Assembly: GCF_040833955.1 (NCBI RefSeq)
Contig: NZ_CP162133.1
Span: 2,453,501-2,517,500 of the forward strand
DNA length: 64,000 bases
Origin: Leptospira sp. WS60.C2
GTDB lineage: Bacteria > Spirochaetota > Leptospiria > Leptospirales > Leptospiraceae
Reading direction: 5' to 3'
Part shown: piece by piece, positions 8,661 to 17,735 of the stretch
How the letters are laid out: every line of letters begins with the position of its first letter
Position numbering within the stretch: the first letter of the stretch is position 1
Program-made: the position numbers and the translations under genes
Notes under the pieces: generated by a model
What the model was told of the DNA's origin: nothing
Database searches by the model: none
Seen by the model: the letters and a program-made list of their open reading frames with translations, nothing else

Positions 8661-9882
8661 TAACCGATCCCGATTCCCCTGGAAAGATTCCCAGAACAGA
8701 TTGTAACCATTGGATTTCTCTTGTGATGGAGGCTTCTAATGGCATATGCAACGAGCTTGGAAGAACACCCCATGTGTATGTTTCGATTTCTAATAGATTT
8801 GTAAAAGGAGATTTTTTTTGTTCTTCTAACCCAAATAATAACTCTTCCTGCGTAGAGGAAAATGTTCCATACGATTTTAAAAAAATAGGAACATGAAAAT
8901 GAATGCGCCACTCTTCTTTGGGAGTGGCACCGTGTTCAATGGCAAACCCTAAGTCTCGATAGGATACTTTTGTACCATCAGGAAGAGACGATATCACTTG
9001 GTGTAAGTATTTTTTTTCATCAAACGGTTTTAGAAGTTCCAAAATTTCATTTGGTTGGTTTTCAAATCTAACTTTTAAGGCAGAACTTACCTGCATTCGT
9101 CCGACCTTGATACCAGTTCGATTTAACTCGGAAAAAAGAAAAGGATTCATTTCAAAACTTACAGCAAGATGGCAGACATCCAAACACAATCGTATATGAT
9201 CGAGAATGATTTGTTTTCCTATCTCCGATGTGGTTCCAAAGGTTTCGGAAAGGATGGGTAAGGCAGTGGGTATCAATTCTTCTTCATACCACCTGATAAA
9301 ATCGAAAAACGTTCCAAGCACTCCATCAGGTTCTGGTTCGATGTCTAAATGAAGGGTTTGGTTGGTTTCGATTTTTACATGAATCAAATGGACTAAGATA
9401 CGAATGATGTTTTTTGTACAGATTTGTCTGCGTTGTTTTTTCTCTAAATCATTTGAATCAAAAAAAGAATACGATAGTGGCGGTGTTGAAACCCCTCCCT
9501 CTTCTCCCGCAGGCAATACTTCTTTTAATAAGGAAAACAGTCGAATGGTGTAATCCAATCGTTCTTCTTTTGACCAATCGGGAAGATAAACGTTTTCTTT
9601 GACAACGTCGGTATGAAACCCTCCAAATGGGAACCCATTGATGGAAACGATATAGAGAGACTCTTGTTCCATCCAATTTTTCCATGCTTTTAAGTTTTCT
9701 TTTTGCAAAAGCTCAATGGAAGCCTGATTGGAAAGCCGAAGCCCCAAAGCAAATGGTGTATCGGGTGAAACTTGTTTTTTAATTTTAGGAAGATAGGTTT
9801 TTAATTCCTTCCAATGTTCTTTCCAAGACTCTCCTAAATGAATATTGGAACAGTAAGTTACATGGCCAAATTTTGTTTTCAT
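8650..9882 (-). CDS. eboE: EboE: xylose-isomerase-like TIM-barrel protein
   Basis: A 410-residue TIM-barrel protein of the sugar phosphate isomerase/epimerase type. Candidate metal ligands are visible as LHLDIEPEPDG (Glu at the end of a strand) and LCLDVCHLAVSFE (Asp and His), near residues ~175 and ~235. The start ATG at 9882 overlaps the eboD stop as TAATG, implying coupled translation. It occupies the fifth position of the ebo cluster, as in other bacteria. The substrate is unknown; a cyclitol or sugar-like intermediate made by EboD is a reasonable guess. Confidence 0.88.
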   Translation of the reverse strand: MKTKFGHVTYCSNIHLGESWKEHWKELKTYLPKIKKQVSPDTPFALGLRLSNQASIELLQKENLKAWKNWMEQESLYIVSINGFPFGGFHTDVVKENVYLPDWSKEERLDYTIRLFSLLKEVLPAGEEGGVSTPPLSYSFFDSNDLEKKQRRQICTKNIIRILVHLIHVKIETNQTLHLDIEPEPDGVLGTFFDFIRWYEEELIPTALPILSETFGTTSEIGKQIILDHIRLCLDVCHLAVSFEMNPFLFSELNRTGIKVGRMQVSSALKVRFENQPNEILELLKPFDEKKYLHQVISSLPDGTKVSYRDLGFAIEHGATPKEEWRIHFHVPIFLKSYGTFSSTQEELLFGLEEQKKSPFTNLLEIETYTWGVLPSSLHMPLEASITREIQWLQSVLGIFPGESGSVNEG

Positions 9883-11042
9883 TAGGATTGTATTAAACGA
9901 ATGAAAGCAGATTCTAAAACTGTCTGATCGACCGAATACACTTCTTTTGATTTCCCAATCTCTTCTAACATGAGCAAGGTTAACTTACCACCTAAATGCT
10001 CCCTAAATTCCTCCAAAGAAACCATCAAATGATCTTTTCCTTTTTCCAATACAATTGGGTGTTGAAACGAAAAACCAAGACCTTTTAATAAAGAGAGGAT
10101 TCGATCACATTCAGATTTCTCCAAATCTCCTACTAAAGAAGAATAAATACTATCAAGTGCCATTCCAATCGCAACAGCTTCCCCGTGTCGAATTGTAAAA
10201 TCAGATAGGTATTCAATTTTGTGAGCAAACCAATGTCCAAAATCAAGTGGTCTTGATGATCCAAATTCAAATGGATCTCCTTGGCTGATGTGTTCCACAT
10301 GCAAACGTGCACACTCATATATAAGATACTCCATGGCACTGGGATCTCGACTCACCAATCGGTCGACACTCGATTCGATCCACTCAAAAAATGTTTTGTT
10401 TTTAATGAGAGAAACCTTAATGGCTTCTGCCATACCAGATCGCCAGTCTCTTTCTTCTAATGAGTGAAGGAAGGTAAAATCGTTGAAAACAGCAATGGGC
10501 GGAGAAAATGTACCAAGAAAGTTTTTTTTACCAAAATAATTGATGCTATTTTTAACACCCACACCTGAATCATTTTGAGAGAGAACCGTTGTCGGAACTC
10601 GAATCAACCGAATCCCTCGGTGAGAAATGGCTGCCGCATAACCTACCATATCCAAAACAGCACCACCACCAATCACCATAAGATAAGAATGACGATCAAT
10701 CCCATACTGATTGACAGCAGAAAGAATTTTCTCCCAATACTTAGATTGATTTTTCGACTCTTCCCCACCAGGCACCACTAAAATTTCCGGGATCAATTGA
10801 ATCTGCGGTAGTCTTGTTTGGAAATAGTTTTGAATTTCATTTTCTATTGTTTTGTGATGTAAGAGAAATCCTTCATCTAGCAAAATAAGTAATTTTCGAT
10901 TTGTATTTCCAATGGTTTCTTTCTCCATAAAGTTTGCAAAAATTGGATTCTCTATAGAAAAAAGATTGTTGGTAAAAAAAACATCGTAACGATACGGAAC
11001 TTGAAATTCAGATCGAATCTTTTTAAAGTGACTTTCTTTCAT
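9882..11042 (-). CDS. eboD: EboD: 3-dehydroquinate-synthase-like sugar phosphate cyclase
   Basis: I start it at the ATG at 11042 (MKESHFKKIRSEF), 5 nt after the eboC stop; the longer frame from 11108 would run into eboC. The 386-residue product has the DHQS fold: GGGAVLDMVGYAAAISHRG (NAD-binding), VPTTVLSQNDSGVG and the metal ligands Glu (MAEAIKVSLI), His (DFGHWFAHKIE) and His (RHGEAVAIGM). The substrate loop reads GVKNSINYFGKKN rather than the GGKTAIN of true AroB, typical of the EboD branch. It probably cyclises a sugar phosphate other than DAHP. Fourth gene of the ebo cluster. Confidence 0.9.
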   Translation of the reverse strand: MKESHFKKIRSEFQVPYRYDVFFTNNLFSIENPIFANFMEKETIGNTNRKLLILLDEGFLLHHKTIENEIQNYFQTRLPQIQLIPEILVVPGGEESKNQSKYWEKILSAVNQYGIDRHSYLMVIGGGAVLDMVGYAAAISHRGIRLIRVPTTVLSQNDSGVGVKNSINYFGKKNFLGTFSPPIAVFNDFTFLHSLEERDWRSGMAEAIKVSLIKNKTFFEWIESSVDRLVSRDPSAMEYLIYECARLHVEHISQGDPFEFGSSRPLDFGHWFAHKIEYLSDFTIRHGEAVAIGMALDSIYSSLVGDLEKSECDRILSLLKGLGFSFQHPIVLEKGKDHLMVSLEEFREHLGGKLTLLMLEEIGKSKEVYSVDQTVLESAFIRLIQS

Positions 11043-11047
11043 AAAAC

Positions 11048-11911
11048 TTATGTTACAGCAAAATATTTCGCAATCGATAGAGACAATGGCAAAAGAAGTA
11101 AAATGCATAGAGCGAGGATCAAAAATCCAAAAGCAGCGGCAAAACTTGCATTAAACACAATTAAAGATATAACTCCCATTTTTACCGCTTTCCCTATCCT
11201 TACTGGAGATGGTTCCAGGTAGGCATTCCAAAGTGGTGGGAAAAGAAGTGCACCATGTAGGCATAAGAATGGGATAGCGAAAAGGAACTGTCCTTTGTAA
11301 AAAGCAAGAGTTGATTGGATCAAGAGAACCATACCATACAAAAAACCACTCAATACAAATTTTGTTTTCCCTCCTCCAACGACTTCGTTTTGGCTGATGA
11401 GTGTAATAGCAGCAATGTAAAGGATGGGCAAGATCGCAATGAAAATAAAGTTCACTGGAACAGATCCAAGGATTGTCATTCCGAGTATTAGATTGAATCC
11501 ACGGCAAAAACCCATGACCAGCGGCCCAAGAATTTGATGGTGCTTTGCAAATCGATCATAGAGGAAAATAAAAATGACAATAGTTCCAGAAACGAAAAAA
11601 CTCTCCTTCCCATAAAACGAAGCCAATAGAACACCTAAACAAAGTAAGCTGGTTGCCATAAAAACGGCAAACCTAGGTGAAACGTTTCCTGATGGAATTG
11701 GTCTTTCTGGTCTTTCGCGAGAATCAATGTCCCTATCGAAATAATCATTCAGAACAACGCCTCCTCCATACAAACAAACGCTTGATAGTATCAGAAAAAT
11801 CCCGTTCTCTTTCCAAGGAAAACCAACAATCGCCATACCAGCTAAAATATCTGCAATCGCAGTGAGAAGATTGGAAGGCCTAAGTAAGGTAAGATAACTT
11901 TTTAAATTCAT
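11048..11911 (-). CDS. eboC: EboC: UbiA-family prenyltransferase
   Basis: A 287-residue polytopic membrane protein with about eight to nine helices and the UbiA signature NDYFDRDIDSRERPERPIPSG, whose Asp residues bind the Mg-diphosphate of the prenyl donor. The second Asp motif is shortened to LYDRFAKHH, as I recall for this subfamily. Members attach an isoprenoid chain to a small acceptor at the inner membrane. The gene abuts eboB (TGAATG) and is followed by eboD. The acceptor is unknown; the EboD product is a plausible candidate. Confidence 0.9.
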   Translation of the reverse strand: MNLKSYLTLLRPSNLLTAIADILAGMAIVGFPWKENGIFLILSSVCLYGGGVVLNDYFDRDIDSRERPERPIPSGNVSPRFAVFMATSLLCLGVLLASFYGKESFFVSGTIVIFIFLYDRFAKHHQILGPLVMGFCRGFNLILGMTILGSVPVNFIFIAILPILYIAAITLISQNEVVGGGKTKFVLSGFLYGMVLLIQSTLAFYKGQFLFAIPFLCLHGALLFPPLWNAYLEPSPVRIGKAVKMGVISLIVFNASFAAAFGFLILALCILLLLPLSLSIAKYFAVT

Positions 11912-12937
11912 TCAATCGATAAATAAAGAATTTTGATTCCACTTTGGTTGTTGTCCTCCGCGTAAAACAGAGTTCCCATGAAATTTATCACTTGGGTCAG
12001 CACTAAATCCATTCTCAAAATCAGAAACATCTAACTGACCACTTTTTGCGAAGGCTTCAATCGCATTTTCATACGTCACTTTTCGAATCACTTCGTGAGA
12101 AATGCCTCGTGAAACCATAAGTGCAGCCGTTTTTGGAATCGCCAATGGATCAGAGATCCCCCAATCAGCACTGGAATTAATCATAATCCTTTCTGAGCCA
12201 TATTCTTCGACTATAGATACCATTCGTTTGTTTCCCATTTTCGTAAAGGGATAGATCGTAAACGCCGCATAGAAACCCTGATCTAACACAGATTTAACGG
12301 TTTCTTCATTGTTATGATCTACAACCACCCAAGATGGATCTAATCCATGCTCCAAAGCAATTGCCATACTCCTTTCAGTGCCTCTTTTTTTATCTCGGTG
12401 CGGTGTATGGATTTGAACTGGTAATTTCGCCTCTTTCGCTAGTTCCAATTGCAATCGATAGTATTTTTCTTCCAGATCAGTTTGGTCATCAAATCCTATT
12501 TCCCCTATTCCCACCACACCCTCTTTATAGATGTAAAGTGGTAAAATTTCCATCACTTCTTCTGCCAAACGTTCGTTATTCGCTTCTCTTGAATTGAGTC
12601 CAATCGTACAATAATGTTTGATCCCAAATTGCGAAGAACGGAATCGTTCCCAACCTACAAGACTGCTATAATAATCTTTAAACGAAGAGAGACCCGTCCT
12701 TGGTTGTCCAACCCAGAAAGCAGGTTCAATGACTGCAACAATGCCTGCTTGTGCCATGTTTTGATAATCGTCCGTTGTACGAGAGACCATATGAATATGA
12801 GGATCAAAAAACTTAAATCCTTTGATGGATTCTTTGTATTCATCCCAACGTAAATCAACATGAGTTGGAATTTCTTTCGAAGTGTTTTGATTTTCAAAAT
12901 GAGAAGGATTGTTAGTAGAAGAATTTTGATCGCACAT
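11912..12937 (-). CDS. eboB: EboB: TatD-like metal-dependent hydrolase
   Basis: A 341-residue amidohydrolase-superfamily protein. Ligands visible are FFDPHIHMV (HxH), GVVGIGEIGFDD (Glu), LPVQIHTPHRDK (His), WVVVDHNNEET (His) and NSSADWGISDP (Asp), the layout of TatD hydrolases. The N-terminal ~35 residues are polar and probably flexible. Second gene of the ebo cluster, 8 nt after eboA and directly adjoining eboC. TatD relatives act as nucleases or phosphodiesterases, but ebo-linked versions form their own group, so the substrate is left open. Confidence 0.88.
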   Translation of the reverse strand: MCDQNSSTNNPSHFENQNTSKEIPTHVDLRWDEYKESIKGFKFFDPHIHMVSRTTDDYQNMAQAGIVAVIEPAFWVGQPRTGLSSFKDYYSSLVGWERFRSSQFGIKHYCTIGLNSREANNERLAEEVMEILPLYIYKEGVVGIGEIGFDDQTDLEEKYYRLQLELAKEAKLPVQIHTPHRDKKRGTERSMAIALEHGLDPSWVVVDHNNEETVKSVLDQGFYAAFTIYPFTKMGNKRMVSIVEEYGSERIMINSSADWGISDPLAIPKTAALMVSRGISHEVIRKVTYENAIEAFAKSGQLDVSDFENGFSADPSDKFHGNSVLRGGQQPKWNQNSLFID

Positions 12938-12945
12938 AATACTTT

Positions 12946-13797
12946 TTAACAGACAGTCATAAAATTAGACCAGTTCCATTTTCCTTTTTGAATCTCATCT
13001 TTGTATTTTGGATGTTCATTGAACAAATCTTGAATCGGTTCTAAACTAGATTCAGAGCAAAGAAGTGATGCTGCCATAACATCTTCTTCTTTTTGCGATA
13101 AAAATAATCGTTTTAAAAACGGTAGATGTGTTTCTGAAATATAAGGTGATACAAGTAGCCATACATTGCTAGGAATGTCTCGTCCCGCTGCCCATCTTTC
13201 TCTTATGAAATCAAAAATGCTTTCGGAAAGATTTTTGTTTTTTCTCTGGCTAATTCCATAAATCAAAGCAATTGGTTTAGAATTGAATATCGTTTTTAAA
13301 ACCAATTGGTTCCAAGCAAGTTCAGGAAAATGAAAAAAAGGATATGGATTACAGAGAGCAATGGAATCAAACACAAATCCCATATTTGATCTAACAGCAT
13401 CCGTTGCTCTTGGTAACCAAACGTCTGGGTAAGGAAGGATTGGCAACGCAGAGAATAAGGCAACTAACTCATTCAATTCGGCTGTATCAAACAAAGTTTC
13501 AATTTTTTGAACCAATTGTTCTTTCGGTAATTGTGCAAAAAACGATAACAACCAAACACGACTTAATCGAACCAAATTCCAATCTTGAACAGTGAAACCT
13601 GGCACTTCAGGAATCAAATCTCCAATACCAATGGGAGTTTGAATGATCGTTTTGGAAAGATGTCTCGGTGCCTTCACAAAGGCAGTCATCACGGATTCCA
13701 AATGCATTTTCGGGATGGAATCCAACCACTCCATTTCCTCTTTTGTGGTATGGCTTTTTAATATGGAAAAGAGAGACAAAGAGACGGACTGAGACAT
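12946..13797 (-). CDS. eboA: EboA-domain protein, first gene of the ebo operon
   Basis: A 283-residue all-alpha, soluble protein with no known catalytic motif. I identify it from its position before eboB and from EboA-like segments such as NELVALFSALPILPYPDVWLPRATDAVRSN and AWNQLVLKTIFNSKPIALI (quoted in part). In other species eboA is also the first gene of the cluster and has no assigned activity. Five ebo genes follow with gaps of at most 8 nt, so the whole cluster is probably transcribed from a promoter in the 260-nt region shared with the divergent porin gene. No clear Shine-Dalgarno is seen before the ATG. Confidence 0.85.
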   Translation of the reverse strand: MSQSVSLSLFSILKSHTTKEEMEWLDSIPKMHLESVMTAFVKAPRHLSKTIIQTPIGIGDLIPEVPGFTVQDWNLVRLSRVWLLSFFAQLPKEQLVQKIETLFDTAELNELVALFSALPILPYPDVWLPRATDAVRSNMGFVFDSIALCNPYPFFHFPELAWNQLVLKTIFNSKPIALIYGISQRKNKNLSESIFDFIRERWAAGRDIPSNVWLLVSPYISETHLPFLKRLFLSQKEEDVMAASLLCSESSLEPIQDLFNEHPKYKDEIQKGKWNWSNFMTVC

Positions 13798-14057
13798 AAA
13801 TGATAACTAAGGAAATGATTTTTCCGAACAAAAGCAAAGTAAACCAATTATTCGATGTTTTGAAGACGAACTTAGAGTGGATTTTGTCTTTTATTGGGAA
13901 TCGCTTAAATCGCCACAACGAATGAAGATACTATTCATTTTTGATAATAAATTGTGCAAATTTCCCCTTTTCATTTCGTACCGGCTGATACAGAAAAATA
14001 TTGGATAGGAAATCGACTTAGGTTTTTATCCACTGGCAAAAAGAAAGGGAACGCCCG

Positions 14058-15899
14058 ATGAAAACACAAATTCGCAAACAAATCCTTGGACTTTTTTTGA
14101 TCTCACTTTTCTTCTTAGGCCCTTTCAAGATCGATGGGCAAACCGTCACTCTTCCAGAAAAAGAAAAAACTGAGACAGAGTCTCCCGCTGCGTCACCTGC
14201 TCTTCCACCAACCAATGAAGATGTTTCCAAACAATCGAAACCTTCTGAGGAAACAAGTGAGTATGTAAGCCCCATGAAGGGAAACCTGGCAAGTGAATAT
14301 TACCGAAGTTTTCAGATTACAAACAAACAAAAAAAATCCATCCAAGAGAACAAAAGCCTTTGGTTTGCCGATCGTTTTCGAGTCGGGTTTGGGCTTCGAC
14401 CCAAAGCTGACTCCTTATACAATACCGATTTTGACAGATCCACCTCGGACAATCGAAATACGATTAACAATCAAACACAATTTTATTTGATCGGTGATGT
14501 TTCACCTAACATTACCTTTAAACTTACCTTTCAGGATGTACGGTTATGGGGTGGAGAATTAACAGCAGGTTCATCCGATCAAAGGTTAGGCGTGATTTCG
14601 AATGCCGGTAATACAATCGACACAACTAGACAAAGAGAATTTGCGCTGAATAATTACACTGGATTCAGAGAGGCATTTTTAGATTTAAAAACAACAAACC
14701 AAATGTTTCGTGTTCGCACAGGTCGTCAGATCATTGACTTTGGGGATGGAAGGATTGTTGGTGCACGTAACGATAGTTTGAATGGCAACTCTTTTGATGC
14801 AGTCCGTACAACTCTTACAGTACAAAAACAAACGTTAGATGTATTTGGTGCGATTGTCAGCTCCGAAAACAATGCAAACAGTATGGTTTCGAATAATTCC
14901 ACAAGACTAGGTGGACCAGGGAATGCTTCCTTTTACGGAATTCATTATGGCATCAAACCATGGGAATGGTTAGGCATTGAAGTCTATAATTTCACTCTTT
15001 ATAAGCAGAGATTGAAAGCAACTAATACAACTCCTTATGGATCAGATATTTACTACAGGGACCCAGACCAGTTGAATACAACCGGTTTTCGTCTGACGAA
15101 TCGTACTAAAAGTAACTCACTGCCAAGAGAAACGGGAATCGATTGGATGGTGGAAGCAGCATGGCAAACAGGATTTACAGGAGAACGAGTTTCTCCTGAT
15201 TGGATCAACCAAGATGGTCGCTTTAAGACTAACAGAACAACAGGAGAACCTCCTCCTTTTTCAGAACCTGTTCGTTACAAGGCAAATATCGTATCAGCTC
15301 AGTTAGGTTATACCCCTGTCAAAGAATTTCGAATTGGAATCCAATATGTACAAGCATCCGGGGATCCCAATCGAAACGATAGCAGCAATGGAACGTATAA
15401 TCCTTTGTTTGCAACAAGAAGGATGGCTGGTGGTTCGATTCCTTTTGCGGGAGGAGGAAATTCTGGTTTAATTTTTTGGCAAAACATCAAAGACTATTCT
15501 CTCCATATTAAATATGAATCGCCCAAATGGGGAACATTCATAGTAAACCCTCATTGGTATTACAAGACAAAACTGCAAGATGGATATTATGATAATAACA
15601 ATTATGTTACTGGAAACAGATTAACAGGAGAAACTGCTTCCACTGAAGACTTTTTTAATGCAGAGGCGAACAATCCTAATCGTCCTCGATTGGGAAAACA
15701 TGTTGCAACTGAAATCAACTTGATTTATATCATCACACCATTTGAGAATGTTTCCTTTTGGTTTGGTGCAAGTTCCTTATATGCAGGAGATGCGATTCGA
15801 AACCAAAAGAATAATCCTTTTGAAACAGATCCATACAGAAGGTATGACTATAAACCTAACGCCAGTTTTTTTACCTTTCAAACAGTCTTCGCAATTTAA
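14058..15899 (+). CDS. AlgE-like (alginate export family) outer-membrane beta-barrel protein
   Basis: A 613-residue protein with a signal peptide (~1-28, ending around IDGQ) and a Pro/Glu/Ser-rich linker to ~85. A long region of alternating beta-strands follows, with the family segments QTQFYLIGDVSPNITFKLTFQ, TGRQIIDFGDGRIVGARND and GIDWMVEAAWQTG (each shown in part). This matches the alginate-export porin family, used here for an unknown substrate, since no alginate genes are nearby. A good AAAGGGA site precedes the ATG. It is divergent from the ebo operon and shares its upstream region, so it could be co-regulated and serve as an outer-membrane route, but that is speculation. Confidence 0.85.
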   Translation: MKTQIRKQILGLFLISLFFLGPFKIDGQTVTLPEKEKTETESPAASPALPPTNEDVSKQSKPSEETSEYVSPMKGNLASEYYRSFQITNKQKKSIQENKSLWFADRFRVGFGLRPKADSLYNTDFDRSTSDNRNTINNQTQFYLIGDVSPNITFKLTFQDVRLWGGELTAGSSDQRLGVISNAGNTIDTTRQREFALNNYTGFREAFLDLKTTNQMFRVRTGRQIIDFGDGRIVGARNDSLNGNSFDAVRTTLTVQKQTLDVFGAIVSSENNANSMVSNNSTRLGGPGNASFYGIHYGIKPWEWLGIEVYNFTLYKQRLKATNTTPYGSDIYYRDPDQLNTTGFRLTNRTKSNSLPRETGIDWMVEAAWQTGFTGERVSPDWINQDGRFKTNRTTGEPPPFSEPVRYKANIVSAQLGYTPVKEFRIGIQYVQASGDPNRNDSSNGTYNPLFATRRMAGGSIPFAGGGNSGLIFWQNIKDYSLHIKYESPKWGTFIVNPHWYYKTKLQDGYYDNNNYVTGNRLTGETASTEDFFNAEANNPNRPRLGKHVATEINLIYIITPFENVSFWFGASSLYAGDAIRNQKNNPFETDPYRRYDYKPNASFFTFQTVFAI

Positions 15900-16612
15900 G
15901 ACATCTTTCTATTTTTTGGCTTTGGATGAAATCCTTCTAGGATGATGTCCAAACCAAAATCAAAATTTTGTTTGCCATTGTATCTGCCGGTCGCTACTTC
16001 TTTTGACAAATGATAGAAGTAAGGTAATTCCTTTTGGTTGATCATCGGCAAATATTCTTTTGCTTTGCTTTCATAATCACTTGGATGAAAGGGAAAATTA
16101 AGCTCCTGCAATGTAAAACCGTAAATATGACTATCGATTGTATTGATGATATGGTCGGATTCTTTATAAGAAAAACCTGCCTGAACCAAACATCCCAACG
16201 TATCATTAAAAAAACGAAGCATAAAATCGCCAATATTGACTCTAGATACGAGAAGTAAGGTTAACCAAGGATGGATCATAAGAACACTTCTTACTGATTT
16301 CGCCCTTTTTTTCATCTCCAATTTCCAATCACCTTCCACTTTCGGCAAAACAAAATGTTTTACACAAGACTCGACCATCGCATCCAATAATCCATCTTTG
16401 TTTTGTACATGATTGTACAAAGACATAGCTTCCACACCTAACGAATTTGCTAAATTTCTCATGGAAAGAGATTCGATTCCATGACGATCCGCATAGGAAA
16501 TGGCAGATTCGATCACAAGTTCTTTCGTTAAGATATTCCTTGCTTTAGGAGTTTTCTTTTTTGCTGCCAATCCTTTCTTTACCCTTCTCTTTTGAATACG
16601 GATACCAATCAC
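15896..16612 (-). CDS. TetR-family repressor, divergent from an alcohol dehydrogenase
   Basis: A 238-residue regulator with a Lys/Arg-rich N-terminal tail (~1-28) and a TetR helix-turn-helix at ~30-75 (GIESLSMRNLANSLGVEAMSLYNHVQNKD, shown in part). The C-terminal ligand-binding bundle resembles the tetracycline-repressor C-domain group. The start is a GTG at 16612; an ATG is not available upstream of the HTH. The neighbouring intergenic region contains a perfect 15-bp palindrome at 16679-16693 of TetR-operator type, which predicts repression of the divergent dehydrogenase and of itself. Its 3' end overlaps the convergent porin gene by 4 nt. Confidence 0.88.
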   Translation of the reverse strand: MIGIRIQKRRVKKGLAAKKKTPKARNILTKELVIESAISYADRHGIESLSMRNLANSLGVEAMSLYNHVQNKDGLLDAMVESCVKHFVLPKVEGDWKLEMKKRAKSVRSVLMIHPWLTLLLVSRVNIGDFMLRFFNDTLGCLVQAGFSYKESDHIINTIDSHIYGFTLQELNFPFHPSDYESKAKEYLPMINQKELPYFYHLSKEVATGRYNGKQNFDFGLDIILEGFHPKPKNRKMS

Positions 16613-16671
16613 CTATCATAAAATCCACTACTAAATGAACAAAACTTTTATACCTATGGAAATATATTTCG

Positions 16672-16698
16672 TTGACATACTTACACTGTAAGTTAATT
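16672..16698 (+). promoter_or_regulatory. Promoter with embedded TetR-type operator
   Basis: A -35 box TTGACA (16672-16677) is followed by the perfect palindrome ACTTACA-C-TGTAAGT (16679-16693) and a possible -10 (TTAATT, 16693-16698, short spacing). An operator lying in the -35/-10 spacer is the classic arrangement for TetR repression of the dehydrogenase gene that starts at 16720. Confidence 0.7.
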
Positions 16699-16719
16699 CC
16701 TTAAAAAGGAGCGATTCAC

Positions 16720-17685
16720 TTGAAAGTAATTACCAATCGAAAGTATGGACCACCCGAAGTCTTAAGACTAGAGGAATGGGAAACCCCGATACCAAAAGAG
16801 AATGAAATTCGAGTCAAAATTATCAATACAACGGTCAACTCGGGTGATTGGCGCGTTCGAAAGCCAGATCCAAACATAGCACGATTGTATTTTGGGCTCT
16901 TTAAACCAAGATCCGTTGTTTTAGGACTGAGCTTTGCTGGGCTTGTGGATACGGTTGGAACGAAGGTTTCTACCTTTCAAGTAGGCGATCGAGTCGTTGG
17001 CTCCACTGGAATGAAAATGGGAACTTATGCCGAATATACTTGTATTCCTGAAACTGGAATTGTGACCAAACTTCCCAAAGAAATTTCTTTTGCAGAGGGA
17101 GCAGGAATTTCCTTCGGTGGATTCACTGCTCTCGACTTTATCCAAAAATGCAACGTGCAAACGAACCAATCGATCCTTATTTATGGAGCGTCTAGTTCCG
17201 TAGGTTCCGCTGCGATCCAATTAGCAAAACATTTCGGTGCACATGTAACAACCGTTTGTAGCAAAGGAAACATCCCTTTGATGAAGTCATTGGGAGCCGA
17301 TGAACCTTTAGACTATGATCAGTATTTTTCTACAAATCACACTAAAGAATATGACATCGTTTTTGAATGTGTGGGAAAAACAGAAATTCAAAACAATTTA
17401 AAACATCTAAAAAAAGGTGGAAACTTGGTTTTGGTAGGAGCTTCCTTTCGACAAATGTGGCAAGCATTATGGATTTCCATTTTCAAAAGAATCAAAATTC
17501 ACTTTGGACCCATAAAAGAATCCATAGAAAATCTTAATTTTCTCCTAACGTTAGCCACTCTTGGAAAGATCAAAGTCAATATTGATAAAGTCTATCCGTT
17601 AGAGGAAATGGCAGAAGCGCATCGGTATGTGGAAGCTGGACACAAAAAAGGTAATGTTGTGATTCAGGTGGAAAAGACAAAATAA
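16720..17685 (+). CDS. Zinc-independent MDR alcohol dehydrogenase/quinone oxidoreductase family protein
   Basis: A 321-residue medium-chain dehydrogenase. The catalytic half (~1-120) has MKVITNRKYGPPEVL and GLVDTVGTKVSTFQVGDRV. The Rossmann half has the cofactor loop SILIYGASSSVGSAAIQLAKHFGA, which favours NADPH. The tail HRYVEAGHKKGNVVIQV is typical. Structural-zinc cysteines are absent, so it belongs to the quinone-oxidoreductase-like branch. The start is TTG at 16720 with AAAAAGGA nine bases upstream. It probably reduces reactive carbonyls or quinones and is controlled by the divergent TetR protein. Confidence 0.88.
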   Translation: MKVITNRKYGPPEVLRLEEWETPIPKENEIRVKIINTTVNSGDWRVRKPDPNIARLYFGLFKPRSVVLGLSFAGLVDTVGTKVSTFQVGDRVVGSTGMKMGTYAEYTCIPETGIVTKLPKEISFAEGAGISFGGFTALDFIQKCNVQTNQSILIYGASSSVGSAAIQLAKHFGAHVTTVCSKGNIPLMKSLGADEPLDYDQYFSTNHTKEYDIVFECVGKTEIQNNLKHLKKGGNLVLVGASFRQMWQALWISIFKRIKIHFGPIKESIENLNFLLTLATLGKIKVNIDKVYPLEEMAEAHRYVEAGHKKGNVVIQVEKTK

Positions 17686-17697
17686 AGAAAAAAACCA

Positions 17698-17725
17698 GTC
17701 TCACCTAATCCTATCTAGGTGAGAC
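17698..17725. terminator. Bidirectional stem-loop terminator
   Basis: GTCTCACCTA and TAGGTGAGAC form a perfect 10-bp stem with an 8-nt loop between two convergent genes. Read on the minus strand it is followed by GGTTTTTTTC, so it best serves the Cys-rich protein gene; on the plus strand the U-tract is missing. Confidence 0.75.
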
Positions 17726-17735
17726 GTAAACAAAC

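Noticed and set aside
13607..13918. Frame overlapping eboA on the same strand
   Set aside because: It is out of frame with eboA, and its protein has no coherent pattern.
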